Shown piece by piece: positions 46,212 through 58,330 of a stretch of 64,000 nucleotides of DNA. Position numbers and translations under genes: made by a program. This DNA comes from Motacilla alba alba (Eukaryota > Chordata > Aves > Passeriformes > Motacillidae). Under the pieces are notes generated by a model. The model ran no database searches. It worked only from the letters and a program-made list of their open reading frames with translations, and was not told where the DNA came from. Location: positions 9,678,254-9,742,253 of the forward strand of contig NC_052020.1 of assembly GCF_015832195.1 (NCBI RefSeq), in the 5' to 3' direction. The first letter of the stretch is position 1; each line of letters begins with the position of its first letter.

Positions 46212-48159
46212 AGGATCAATGTCCAATCCTGGGAACGAACGGGAGAAAACATCTATTAATATCGCTGAGAGGGTCCCATCTCCTCACAAAGCACCAACTG
46301 CCAATTAGGAAATATTTGGGGAAGCTTGTTTCTATACAGCAGAGTCTATTTGGGTGATGGCCAGTTAAGCCAATTAAGAGACAGGATGCAATTAGATGTG
46401 GTTTAATATTAAGCCACGGAACACGACAGTAATTAAAAGCAAGGGGGTGATGGCAAATGCCACAGCAGCTGGGGAAAGCTGGGTCCGGACAGAGAGCTGT
46501 CCACCCAGCTCCCTCTTCCACTGATACTGTTCCTAACGCCTCACAAATTCCCATCAAATCTCCAAAATCTGAAGGCTGGTCCAGGGCACGGAGCAGAAAT
46601 AACCCCCGGCCTGTGACTGCCTGCATGTTGATACAGGCAGGCTGTTCCAGATTCATTTTCTGAGACAATTAGGCAAAGGAAAAACAAAAAGTCCACCTAC
46701 TCAGGTGAAAAGAAAACTTGGGCTATTAAGCAGAGACCTGCCAAGATTAATAAATTAAATACATGCAAATCTCTGTGCAGGTTGGAACCTGGCTGCCCAC
46801 TGCTCTTGTCATTCCCTGTAGTTGTGTTTTATAAAAGTTGTGGGCATTGAACACCAAATCACAATGGGCAGAGCAGAGAGGCCCCAAAGATACATTCATG
46901 GCAGGAAAAAGAAGCCTGGGCTTCCCGAGTTATCCAGCGCCCAATTTTTAATTAAAAAATTCTACAGTCTGAAGGAGCACATGTTAGCATAAAGAAGCTG
47001 TAGGTCCAAGGCTGAGACAGGATATGGCTGGGTGATACCAACCTACAGACATTAAAAATGTCAGTGTAAATGAGCGATAGTGGAATAGATTTAATGAAGT
47101 TTGTCTCTGAGCACCAGAAACAGCAGCAAAGGACAATTACTTTCATTCAATGGTATTTACAAAACAGTCAAATTCCATTTATTGGCAGCAAAGAGCTGAT
47201 CTTTTTATCAGCATCCACCTAGGATGGGTTTGCTCTTCCCTGCAATCAGGATTCAGGCTGTAACTCCCCTCAATTGACACTGGTCTGCCACTTTTGAGGC
47301 TTTTAATTAAAGCTCCTACTGCTTTGGCAGTGATTAGAACAAAGCTCCCGAATTACAAGAACTGTTCATTTGATATGGTTTAATCAAGCTGATAATTAGA
47401 TTATCTATTTGAAATAAGCCCAATGTGTTTTAATTGCCTTACTTATATATGCATTAACTAAGGGAAATTCAGGAATTGAAACCCGCTGGGGTTTGCATGG
47501 TGCTTTTCTAGATGTCATCCTCTTGGCAATGTGTTTTTGGGGTGACTGAGTTCCTCCACCCCGTTAAACAGGGTATATCCCATGGCGGTGCCCCAGGAAG
47601 AGAGCTTGGTGGGGAACAAACACTTATATATGTCTACATTTTTCTTATTAGAAAATCAGGCTCTGGGAATTAGGAGGATCAAGTCAGACAGAAATTCCTC
47701 CAGAATTGAATTACTCTTACACAAAAGGCTAAACTGACCACATGCAACCTCTGGAGCTTGGAAGGGGACTACAATTTTAAAAAATGGATCAGGTAGAGCA
47801 GGATTTGGCAGAGGCAGAAAAGGTATCCTGCAGAACATGCCCTGGGGAGGACAACTCTTCACAGGCTATATGGACCAGTGATTTCCTTGCAACTTTGATC
47901 CTATTTTCTACTGTCCCTACTGAGCGACTGAGCCTCTGGCAGAGGTGAAAATCCCAAAATAAAAAGGCATGGTTTGCCTTAAAGCCAGCATCAGGCACCT
48001 TGTTCTTCTCAGGTGTCCACAGGCAGGAGCCTGACCCAGCCTAGCACCACACATCCTGGGGGATTTGTGCTCACATGAGTTGGGGTAACTGCTAAAAACT
48101 GGGTGCTGTAGCTGTGACTGTCCATGCCACAGAGGCTCTAAAGCTGGGAAAAGGCTGGG

Positions 48160-48568
48160 AGAGACTGAGGGAAGGGGGTGTAAGAGAACTGGGATTGTTC
48201 AGCCTGGAGAAGCTTTGAGGTGACCTAATTGTCCATTCCAGGAGCTGAAGGGGCCAACAGGGAAGTTGGACGGGGGCTTTGAACAAGGGCCTGGAGTGAC
48301 AGGATAAGGGGGAATGGCTTCACCCTGACAGAGGGCTGGGTTAGATGGCATATTAGGAATAAACTCCCTGTGAGGGTGGTGAGACCCTGACACAGGTTGC
48401 CCAAAAAAGCTGTGGCTGCTCCATCCCTGGCAGGGTCCACGGCTAAGTTGGATGTGGCTTGGAGCAACCTTGGATAGTGGAAGGTGTCCCTGCCCATGGC
48501 AGGGGGTGGAACTGTTTGAGCTTTAAGATCCCTTCCAACCCAATCCATTCCAGGATTCTATGATTCAC
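48160..48568 (+). mobile_element. CR1 LINE fragment
   Basis: Plus-oriented CR1 from 'gactgagggaagggggtgta' through 'AGAGAACTGGGATTGTTCAG' and 'AAGGGGGAATGGCTTCACCC' to a complete terminus with 'CCCTTCCAACCCAATCCATT' and TTCTATGATTC. It is one of the longest copies in the window. Confidence 0.94.
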
Positions 48569-49140
48569 TGCCAGCACCTATGGAACAAAACCTATCCTCA
48601 GTATGGACTACTCAGAGGCTTTTCCACACCTCCGCAATCACCTGCACTGCATGGATTGCTTTGTGAGGGGGATGCTCCTGCTCCCAGCTCACCTGGGATC
48701 CAGCAATCGCTCCTCTTCCCTCAGCACAACACAGAGACAGAGCTTTTGAACGCAGCTCAAACTCAGCCCTCTGACAGGCAAATGCATCGTTCCTCAAAAT
48801 TAGAGTCCTGCCGAGCTTCCTTCCAGCGAGTATTGTGCTCCTGCCAGCTGGGAAGGGAGAGTGGCAGAGCTCTTCATCCTCTCTCCACCTTTGTGTTGCT
48901 TCACAAAGCACAGAAAAGCTGCCTGTGCCCAGAAGTCTCCAAGAAAGTGCGAAACAATGTGAAGAACTGAAAGCTACTTAAATCAGAGCCACCCATTTAT
49001 TGCTCGTGGCTGAGGAACTGGATCAATGGTGAGAAGACATTGAGGTGTTGGAAATTAAAGTTTAAAGCAGCTCAGTCTATCCAGCTGCATCCAGAGTCCA
49101 CCAAGCACTTTAAAGCTGGTTGAAATTGCTGCCTCCTTAT

Positions 49141-49330
49141 CATACAATCACAGAATGGTTTGAATTGGAAGGAACCTTAAAGCTCATCCCATTCCAACTC
49201 CCTGCTGTGGCCAGGGACATCTTCCACTGGCCCAAGTTGCTCCAAATCCCATCCAACCTGGTCTTGAACACTTCCAGGGATGGGGCAGCTACAGCTTCTC
49301 TGGGCAATCCCTTCCTCAAACCAGACTTCT
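49141..49330 (-). mobile_element. CR1 LINE 3' fragment
   Basis: Reverse-oriented CR1 with a clean terminus ('aatcacagaatggtttgaat', 'tggaaggaaccttaaagctc') and a 5' truncation near 'cttctctgggcaatcc'. Confidence 0.92.
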
Positions 49331-50242
49331 TCTGAAAAACCATCTTTCCAGCTGCTGAACCCAAACCAGAATCAAGAAAAAATAAAACCACTTCTAGTTT
49401 CGTGCTAGAATAAAACCATTACCCAAACAGCAAACTCAGGAGAGAGTTGATGCCTCATTAGCAGGAAAAGAAGCAAGTGGGATAACAGCTGCATGTTCTG
49501 TAATCATGCAGCTGCAGCATCTGTCTCTCTCTCTCCAGCACTTGATTGCAAGTGAAATTAGAAGAAACTAGTCTGGGACTACCCCTTCAAGCCCCATTTC
49601 CTCTCCAGAGCTTCACTACGGAGACGCGTGCGTTCCAAGAGACGATGCCAAAAGCACAGAAATTAAAGCTTTTAAAGCTCCTAATCCATTTGGCACTTCA
49701 ATAACACACAAAGAGTTACGACAACACCAATCCTCCTCTCCACACACGGCACCGCTCCGATGATTCTCAGCCCCATCTACTCGAATCCTGTCTATCCATT
49801 TCCATTGGAACAGCTTCTGCTGTGACAACAGCCCTATAACTGTGAGTATCTGGAGGATTGGCTCCATTCTCCCTGCTGCTTTTGCAGGCGAGTAATTCCC
49901 AGTGCTCTAAGGAACGTGCTGCGTGGAAGAAGCCTTGCGGGAGCTTTGGGAAATCCAGATAAATCGCAGCAGCGTCAGGTATCCCAGGCTGAGTTCCTTG
50001 AATGCCATGCACATCCTGTGAGTGGAAACATCGCCTCCCTCTCAAACATTCAGAAAATCTGTAGCTGTTGGAAGCTACAATTTGTCTTCCCAGGGTCCAG
50101 TCCTGATTTTTCTCCTGAGATCCATTGAAAGCTCCATCATTCACATGCTCTGGAGGAAACTGTTTATACAGAGCTCATTAGGCTGCAGCAAGGGCTGGCT
50201 TCTCTCACTCATCAGCATAGCTCTGACCATTGTACCAGAGCA

Positions 50243-50470
50243 GGGTTAAATGGGAAACTGGGAAGAAATTCTTCCCCGTGAGGGTGCTCAGGCACTGGCA
50301 CAGGTTGCCCAGACAAGCTGTGGCTGCCCCATGATCCCTGGAAGTGTCCAAGGCCAGGCTGGATGGGGCTTGGAGCAACCTGGAATAGTGGAAGATGTCC
50401 CTGGCCATGGCAGGGAGATGGATCTTTAAGATCCCTTCCAATTCAAACCATCCCAGGATTCTATGATTCA
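50243..50470 (+). mobile_element. CR1 LINE 3' fragment
   Basis: Plus-oriented CR1 from 'GAAGAAATTCTTCCCCGTGA' to a full terminus with 'GATCCCTTCCAATTCAAACC' and TTCTATGATTC. Confidence 0.93.
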
Positions 50471-50997
50471 CTGCCAGCAGCTCCTGAAAAGCCATGTGGA
50501 CACGCAGCCTCCACAGCTTCCAAAGGCTCATCAAAAGGGATGTGGGGCAACTCTGGCACAGCCCAGAGGATCTCTGGGAGCTGTCCCAGACTGGGCTCTG
50601 CTTCACTCCCTGCTCCAACGCCCGTAATTATCCCCCCATTGCGAAAGCCTGTGTGTGCTCCAGCCACCCGGCTGGGAGTTCTGCAGCCCGTGTGTGGCCG
50701 TGATAAATCACAGACAACTGCAATGAGAGCCCGGGGCTTCACACCCCGAGTGCCAAATGTGTCCGACAGCAGCGGCACAGGGAGCGAATCCGGCTGGGCG
50801 CAGGCCTGAGCCCGGAGCCACAGCTGGGAACACCCCGAGGAGCTCCCCGGCTGATTCCTTGGGAAGGTCTGCCTCAGCCTCGGCTATCTGGTTTCAGATC
50901 TTGCCTAGTGGCAGTGCTCCGTCTGGGGAAGCCAAAATTACATTTCTCCGGCTGTTCTCACACTCTCTGCAGCCTCAGCAAGCAGCATTCTCAGGGA

Positions 50998-51178
50998 AGA
51001 GGAAAGGGGGAAAAAAAAAGGGGAAAAGCAGAGGGGGGAAAAAGAAGAGGGGGATAAAAAGAAGGGGAAAAGAAATAGGGGGGGTGAAAAAGTGGGGGAA
51101 AATGGAAAAAGTGGGGGGGGAATGGGGGTGACAATGGGGTGGGAAAAGAGGGCAGGAAATAAGGGGAAGAGTGGGAAA
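50998..51178 (+). repeat. Polypurine tract
   Basis: About 180 bases almost entirely of G and A on the plus strand, with repeated runs of 3-8 G alternating with runs of A and few pyrimidines. This strand asymmetry favours triplex or quadruplex structure. The long open frames on the complementary strand are by-products of the composition. Confidence 0.92.
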
Positions 51179-52537
51179 ATACCAGTGGATGTGATCAATG
51201 TACAAGCGTGGGGGAGAGTCACAGGATATTTCCTCAAAATCCACAGCAGGGCAGGTTGTTTGGGCAACTAACACAACCCCGGGAAAAGCACATTCCTTCT
51301 CATAGGCACCGGCTTTCCTTTCCCCTTTACCCATGGCAAGAAGCTGTAACACTGTGTCACGTCGCCACTGACAGGCTGCCACCCGGCAAAATAGGCAGGA
51401 AATGATGAAGTGAAAAACTAATGTGGGGACTGATAAGTGACCTCAGCAACTCCAACATCAGGCACCAAACCCCGACCAAGTATGGAGCCCCAAAGCTTTG
51501 GGGTCTGGCACATACCTGCATTAAAGCAAACCCCAAGTTTCTGAGAGCAATGCCTTCACTGAACACCCGTGATCAACACTGGCAAAACCACTTCCTACAG
51601 CCTTGAAGAACTGCAGATTTCCACCCCAAGCGCTGTCACAAGCCTTTTGCTTGTGACCCCAACATAAAGCAGTGTTGTTCTGTGTGTCTCTGGAAGCTCT
51701 GGTGCCTCTTCTGCTCTTCACAGCCTTCCAAATCCCACTGAAATTGGCTCGAGTGGGGTCAGAGCTCGAGAGGCAACGGCACAGCCACAGTTCCACACTC
51801 TGTGCAGAAGAGATGCAAACGCTGTACTTACAGGCAAAGCTATCCTTGCCTCCCCAAAACTCCAAATCCACTCCAAAGCCAGGAAAAAAACTGGAAGCAG
51901 AGACCAGGACTTGTTTCTGTGCCCTTAGTTTGCTCAGAGATGGATAACATGACTACCTCCCTACTCTCAAGAGGGGATGTATTTTCTTTGCTTTTCAACA
52001 AGTTAGGGAGGGATGCACCAGGAGGAGAAGGAAATTTGGAATTAATGGATTCTAGAGTGTGATAGAGCATATGGCAATTCCCAAACAGCATCCATCACTT
52101 GTGCTTCCCACAGGACCCTCCCAGCTGTAGCAGCAGCAGCAACCCATGAAGAACCACGGATAAGCAGCCTTAAGCATGCTGCTGCAAAGGAAAGCCCGGG
52201 TAGGGCAAAGGAATTCCCTGGCATTTGCAGGTAAGTACAAGGATGTGGGGGTAGAAATGAGGCTGAGCTTGTCTCCAGGCTGACAATTGGATGGAAAGAG
52301 ATGCTTTGACACTTGGCTTTTGAGGCATCACTCCCCAGTGAACTAGTTACTACGGTTTCCTTTTAATGAAGGCATTCAGAGTCCAGAGATTAGGCAAGAG
52401 AAACACGGGAAAGGATGGGAGGTGCACACCAGACCACTTGGAAAAAAGAGAAGGCTGAAGCTTACACAGATATTGCAATCCTGAAATATCCCAGGGAACA
52501 TCCGCAGCGAGAAGGAAAGGGACTTTTTGAAAGAGCA

Positions 52538-52818
52538 GGTAGTGCCAGGATAAGGGGGAATGGCTTCCCACTGACAGAGCACAGGGTTAGACAGGATATT
52601 GGGAGGAAATTCTTCCCTCTGAAGGTGGAGAGGCCCTGGTACAGATCACCCAGAGAAGCTGTGGCTGCTCCATCCCTGGAAGTGTCCAAGGCCAGGCTGG
52701 ACAGAGCTTGAAGCAATCTGGGATGGTGGAAGGTGTCCCTGCCTGTAGCAGAGTGTGGAACGAGATGATCCTTAAGGACCCTTCCAACCCAAATAATTCT
52801 AGGATTCTCTGACTCTAT
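52538..52818 (+). mobile_element. CR1 LINE 3' fragment (arm of an inverted pair)
   Basis: Plus-oriented CR1 from 'AGTGCCAGGATAAGGGGGAA' to a terminus with 'ACCCTTCCAACCCAAATAAT'. It shares diagnostic variants ('TACAGATCACCCAGAGAAGC', 'AGAGCTTGAAGCAATCTGGG') with the opposite-strand copy at 54,987-55,212. Confidence 0.94.
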
Positions 52819-54579
52819 AAAATACCAGATCTATTAAATACCACCCTTTTACACAGAATTGCCTGTTACAACTTTAAATAGGTTCTGTACAAAGCTGCCA
52901 TGTGACAGCTATGCCAACAACACCCTAAAACATGCCTATAAGTAGTTTGAAAAACCAAGTCAAAAATATTCCGGGACAGCTTTTACAGTCGTGTTTATAG
53001 AAAAAGCACAAGCTTTGCCAATCAAGGTTTTTAAAAAAATAACCCACACAAGCCCTGCTCATCTGATTTTTCATATATGCAAAATGCAAACTCGATTCCT
53101 TCGCGGCAGAAGGCTGAGTCTGGTAAAATATCAATCATATGTCACTTTGCTCAGATAGCTCTGGCACCCTTCCTGTTCCACGGGTAAAATGGAATAACAA
53201 ATTATTCCCAAGGCTTTATTTTGAAGAACAAGGTGTAAGGTTTTTCTATAGTAAATATTAAAAGCTCTTCTATATATTATAATCACACCCTTCCACGACT
53301 GCTTTAGGAGCTTCCTTCAAACTGCTGAGCTTAAATAATTCAAGCTGCGCCGCGATTCTGTGCTCCACACGTGCGGCTGCAAACTGTGCTGCCGGTGGGA
53401 ATTTCAAGGGCAGGTGCATCCCTGCCAGCTCCTCTCCATGTCACGGAGCTGTCACTGCCATCCTATCTCTGGATGTGGATTTCCCTTCTCCTCCCTCGGG
53501 TACATCTCTCCCGCAAAGGTCTCCATTCACTCTCTCCTGACTGGGAACTGCCGGCACGGCACCCTCAGGATCCAAAGACAACACATTCCTACTCCACAAG
53601 TTCAAAACTGGCTTTAGGGGAGATAAAAGAAATGCAAGAAATTCAGGGAAGGGCAAAGCATTCATTCAACGTGACATATAACTAAATGTTTGATTTAATT
53701 TTTTTTTTCCTTTAAATAATCTTAATCTTATTTTCCTCACCTCAGTGTCCCTCAAAACTGACTGTGCCCCACCTCAATGTCCAAATCCTTCGCACTATGG
53801 TTCCAGGTATGGACTCCAGGAATTATCATCTTTGAGGAGTGCAAAAGGCAGCCTGAATTTGAAAATGTAACAGACATGCATGTTTATAACCTCGACTTAA
53901 ATTCACAGAAGATTTAAACCCAAGCAGGCAAAACTAAGTTCTGTTAAAGAACAAGATCATGTAGTATTTTCGAGGATTCTTGTGTTCTGACTCATCTCCA
54001 GATGAAAAACACTGACCAGAACTACCTCTTCAGACTAAAACTGCTACTTGAATTATTTTCAGTTCTAGAATAAGTACTTCAGACAGTATCATCTTGCATC
54101 TGGAAATACCTTTGTTTTCTATATGGTTTAAAAAGTAGCAGCACACCACTTCACCCTCAGCTGGGTAGCGAGTTGTCCATACAGTAAAACAGCTCTCTGG
54201 GATTTCCTTCATAAAAGGTTTTGATTCCTCTTTCTATTCAAAGTTTAACAGACATTTCAAAAGAAAACAGACTTTCTACTTCTTTATTCTCACTTTCTGA
54301 TCATCACTTGAAACACCAGCTTTAACCCCACACGTTCCCAGCTGAGGACAAAGGTGACAGAGGATGAGTTATGCTGAGCATTTTTCCATTTGAGAGTTCC
54401 AATCCCCATCCAAAACTCAAGTCAAAGAAAGACTTTACAGAACTCTTGCATTCCCACTGCAACTCCTGGAACCAAAGCCTCTCATTCCCTGATGTCTTGT
54501 AATCCACAGTGCTGCACTGAATGCTGAGCAGAGCTTAAATCCAGAGCTACCCTTACTGGATTTCAACTAGAATCAGAGA

Positions 54580-54716
54580 ATCTAATTCTTCCCTGTGAGG
54601 GTGGTGAGGTCCTCGCACAGGCTGGTGGAAGATGTCCCTGCCCATGGCAGGGGGTGGAAATGAATGAGCTTTAAGGTCCATTCCCACCCAAAACATTCTG
54701 GCATTCCATGAATCAA
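54580..54716 (+). mobile_element. CR1 LINE 3' fragment with internal deletion
   Basis: A plus-oriented CR1 that jumps from 'TCCTCGCACAGG' directly to 'CTGGTGGAAGATGTCCCTGC', missing the block normally between them (AGAAGCTGTGGC through the AGCAACCTGG region). The terminus is 'TTTAAGGTCCATTCCCACCC'. Confidence 0.9.
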
Positions 54717-54986
54717 AGAATGGTTTGGGAACTTCTGGAATAAAAAAAATACACTTTTTTTTTTTTCCTTCACAAAATACAGGACCAATCACCACCACAA
54801 ATACTGGTGCATATTCACACACCTTCTAGTGACACTGTTTTAGCCAAGGCAGAACTACCAAGCCTACCTAGACCTGCTTTAATCCCTTTCCTCCCTCTCA
54901 TTAGTTCCAGAGACAGTATTTACAAATCAGCAACCCACAAAGTAAGGGAAGAACTTCCACTTAAAATTTCACATCTCAAGTGGTTT

Positions 54987-55212
54987 CAGGTATTAGGTCC
55001 GTCCAAGGATCATCTCGTTCCACACCCCGCTACAGGCAGGGACATCTTCCACCATCCCAGATTGCTTCAAGCTCTGTCCAGCTTGGCCTTGGACACTTCC
55101 AGGGATGGAGCAGCCACAGCTTCTCTGGGTGATCTGTACCAGGGCCTCTCCACCCTCACAGGGAAGAATTTTCTCCCAATATCCTGTCTAACCCAATATC
55201 CTGTCTAACTGA
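54987..55212 (-). mobile_element. CR1 LINE 3' fragment (arm of an inverted pair)
   Basis: Reverse-oriented CR1 nearly identical by eye to the copy at 52,538-52,818 over about 190 bases. At its 5' end a 17-bp unit is tandemly duplicated (55,175-55,191 and 55,192-55,208). The CR1 3' tail is replaced by other sequence at about 54,990. Confidence 0.93.
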
Positions 55213-57831
55213 ATGGTGCTGCAGCAGCTGACATCTCCAAGGAGAACAAGTTCTTTAATTCCTAGGGTGTTAGCAGAGGAATCATTTAAATTTGGGTCCA
55301 ATTGGATCATTTAAGCCCAGGAAGCAGGGGACTCAGTGCTGCCAAAGGTCCCGAGCACAGCCAGAGGAGCATTTCTAGGAACCAGCAGCTGGCACAGATC
55401 AGAAATCTGGTGAGAGAAAACTCAAGCAGAAGCTGGATGTTGTAACATGTTAAAATCCCAGGAACCACAAGCCAAACGCAGGCAATTCAGCCACTTTAGA
55501 CCAGGAGAAGCCCAGCTTGCTGGAACGCTGCTTCCCCGAGAGCCCGTTTAACTCCCATTAGGAGCTGCCCCAGCTCTTTCATCCCTTACCCACATCGTTA
55601 GAGGTGTATTTAAACACACACCTTTGCTTGTGCCCCAGGTTTGATCAGTCGAGGCAACAAATACCACCTTTAAGCAGACTGGCCAGGGTTTGCAGCCCGT
55701 GCTGGGAGTGATCTGGTTTACATGCACTCATTAAGGCGCATTTATCGGGGCGTGATGCCGCTCGGCCGTTCGGAAAGGCAGCAATTAAACACGCTCAGCT
55801 CTCCAAGCCAGGGCTAGGATCAGACTTCTTCAAGAAGGTGGGTCTGATAGACTCCGTCACACTGAAATATTGCTTGAGTTTCACTGCACCTTGCACAGCC
55901 AGGAGGAAAATAGACTCAAGAGCATCAGGAATGGTTAAGAGCAATGACTAAGTCACAGCCTTGGTCCCAAGAGCTCTTGGTTGAATTCCAGGGGGATGCT
56001 GAATGCTTCTATTCTCCCACCAGTGCAGGTCACCATGGAGCCAGTGGGAACCCCAGAGGATAAACCATCAGCTCTCTGGCAAAGGAGCCTAATTACAACT
56101 TCCTCTGGGGAGCCACAAAGCTCTTAAACAGTGCAGCCTAGTTTTATGGAAATGCCACAGGTGCTCCAACTAATTTTCAGGAAGATCCCTTGGAGTCAGG
56201 CTGTGGCTTCAAAACACCCAGGTGCGCTCAGCAGCAGGGAGAAGAATCCTACAAGTACTGTTCTGCCAAATGATGCTCTGATACTGCAAAACCACCCCCC
56301 ACGTGCTTCCTCCAGCCTTGAGGAGAATATTCATTACAGGGAAGAAAACAGCAAAACTTTTGAGGAACTCCTAGCACGGACAAGCGGAGAAACAAAAAAG
56401 TAATCAGAATTATCCCCTTCATTATCAGTGATAGGATTTGAGAACGCTGACTGCACACTGAGGTGTTCAATGTGTGGATCAGAGGGATGGGGAAGGGAAA
56501 ACTGCCCTCACCCATCCCAGTCACCTGCACAGGAGCACCAGGGTACAAGATGCACACGGTTCAGAGCTCCAAGCAGCGGGGCACAAGGAGACAACGTGTG
56601 AAGCCAGACCGCGGACAACGCGACCGGAGCGGCCATCCCAGAGGGATTCCTGAGCTGCACGAGCTGCCAGCTGAAGCAGAGCCAAAGTGGCAGCGGGAGA
56701 CGCTCGCAGCTACCGGTCGAATGTCGGGAGAGCTGGTAGGAAGCTTCCAGGAGCTGCTGGAAGATCCAAGCAAGCTGCAGCAAGCTCTGCTTTCCCAGGC
56801 TGTGCCCAGAGTGGAAGGGTAAACAGCTGATAAGGAGGAATGTGCTGCAAAGCCCCCCCAAGCAGCCAGAACCCCCCTGCTATGCCACAGCTTGGCCCAA
56901 GGACGATTCCCAGTGCCCGTGCCCAGCACACATCTCCCCTCGGCCAGTTTTGCTGCTGGCAGTCCAAATCTCAGGAGATCTGTTCCAAAGAGGATCTGAT
57001 GCTGGACAACAGCTGCAAAGAACTAAGAGCTGAGGAGTTTCTGCCTCAGATTGCAGTTACAGTGCACAAGGAGAGATGTATCCACGCAGGATATCCCCAG
57101 ACACCAGAATTTCAGCTCCAGCTATTTGTCACAGTAAAACATTTTAAGGCAGCGGCATTCTTCAAAGTAAAATGACAGATAATATCCCATTTTAGAGCTC
57201 CAAAGCTAGCTCCTCACTTTTCATTTCAATAACTAAGATAAACATTTTATTTAACAGCTGTATTAACAGGTAGAAACACTCTTTGCTTCAGAAAGCCAGG
57301 CAGACTTATAGCCCTGGCCTTCTGCAGCATTTAAACTCTCAGTCCAAGATGAATTCCTGGAAATGGGGCGGGAGAACCCTCATTTCTTCTAAACAGAAAC
57401 CAAGCACAAAGTCCACGTTTGAGCCTCCAGCCCTGCTGCTTCCCACCCTGCTTACAGCTTTGCCACACACGTGGGAGCACCAGCAGAGCTGAGTGACACT
57501 TCCTAGAGGATGCCACAACTTCTGTCAGGTCTCTGCTGTGGTTGACATGGGGTCTGCAAAAGGAACAGATCCCAAATGACCTCTGGGGCCTCCTGCTCAG
57601 TGTCACCTCACAGCTTTCCTTCTGTGCCTCTGCTCGAGCTGGGGTGTGCCTGGAAGTTCTCACACCTCTGGTGAAGGATGAGCCCTTGGGGAGCCACAGC
57701 ACCTGCAGCTTATCTGAGGGATCGGGAGCAAATATCCGAATATTCACGGACTTTCCTGCTCCCCAGGCAAGGCCTGTCATAGTTACTGCCCTCCAAGCGC
57801 AAGTACATCAGTGTGCAGCGTTAAGGTGTTT

Positions 57832-57955
57832 TATCCTGGAATGATTTGGGGTGGGCAGGAACCCCAATGATCATCCCATTCCACCCCCCACAAGCAGGGA
57901 CAACTTCCACTAGCCTAGGCTGCTGCAAGACTCGTCCAACCTGGCCCTTTTAACT
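57832..57955 (-). mobile_element. CR1 LINE 3' fragment
   Basis: Reverse-oriented CR1 terminus: 'gaatgatttggggtgggcag', 'tcatcccattccaccccc', 'ggacaacttccactagcct'. Confidence 0.85.
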
Positions 57956-58149
57956 TGACCAGGACACTGGTTTTAAATTTATCTAAACACTTTCCATTTA
58001 TATTTTCGTGGGGGTCTAAATACACATACGACAACTCCTTTGGGTCTATTCACAGCTTGCTTTGTTCAGCTGAGGGTGGACAGGTTTTTATATGGCTGCA
58101 TGAGCTCTCCAGCCTGAGAGAAAGAAAATTAGGACCTCACTACCCTAAT

Positions 58150-58330
58150 CCATGATTTCAAGCATTGGAAGTGGCTGCCCAGGACAGTGGTGGAGTCACC
58201 ATTCCTAGAGATGTCTCAGGAATAACTGGACATGGCACTCAGTGCTCTGGTCTGGTTGACAAGTCAGTGATCAGCAACACATAAAACTCAATGATCTTGG
58301 AGGTCTTTTCCAACCTAAATGATTCTGGGA
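58150..58330 (+). mobile_element. CR1 LINE 3' fragment, second subfamily
   Basis: Plus-oriented CR1 of the subfamily with 'GTGGAGTCACCATTCCTAGA' and 'GGAGGTCTTTTCCAACCTAA', ending ATGATTCTGGGA. It is diverged. Confidence 0.85.

Noticed and set aside
46212..46226. Upstream in-frame extension of BAHD1 beginning at TTG
   Set aside because: There is no ATG in this stretch; the first ATG is 46,211 and matches the known BAHD1 N-terminus.
50938..51382. Phe/Pro-rich frames on the minus strand
   Set aside because: Product of the polypurine tract composition.
56463..56822. Possible small exon around ATGTCGGGAGAGCTG followed by GTAGGA at about 56,719
   Set aside because: The start and donor look tempting, but the peptide matches nothing I know and no partner exon is visible.
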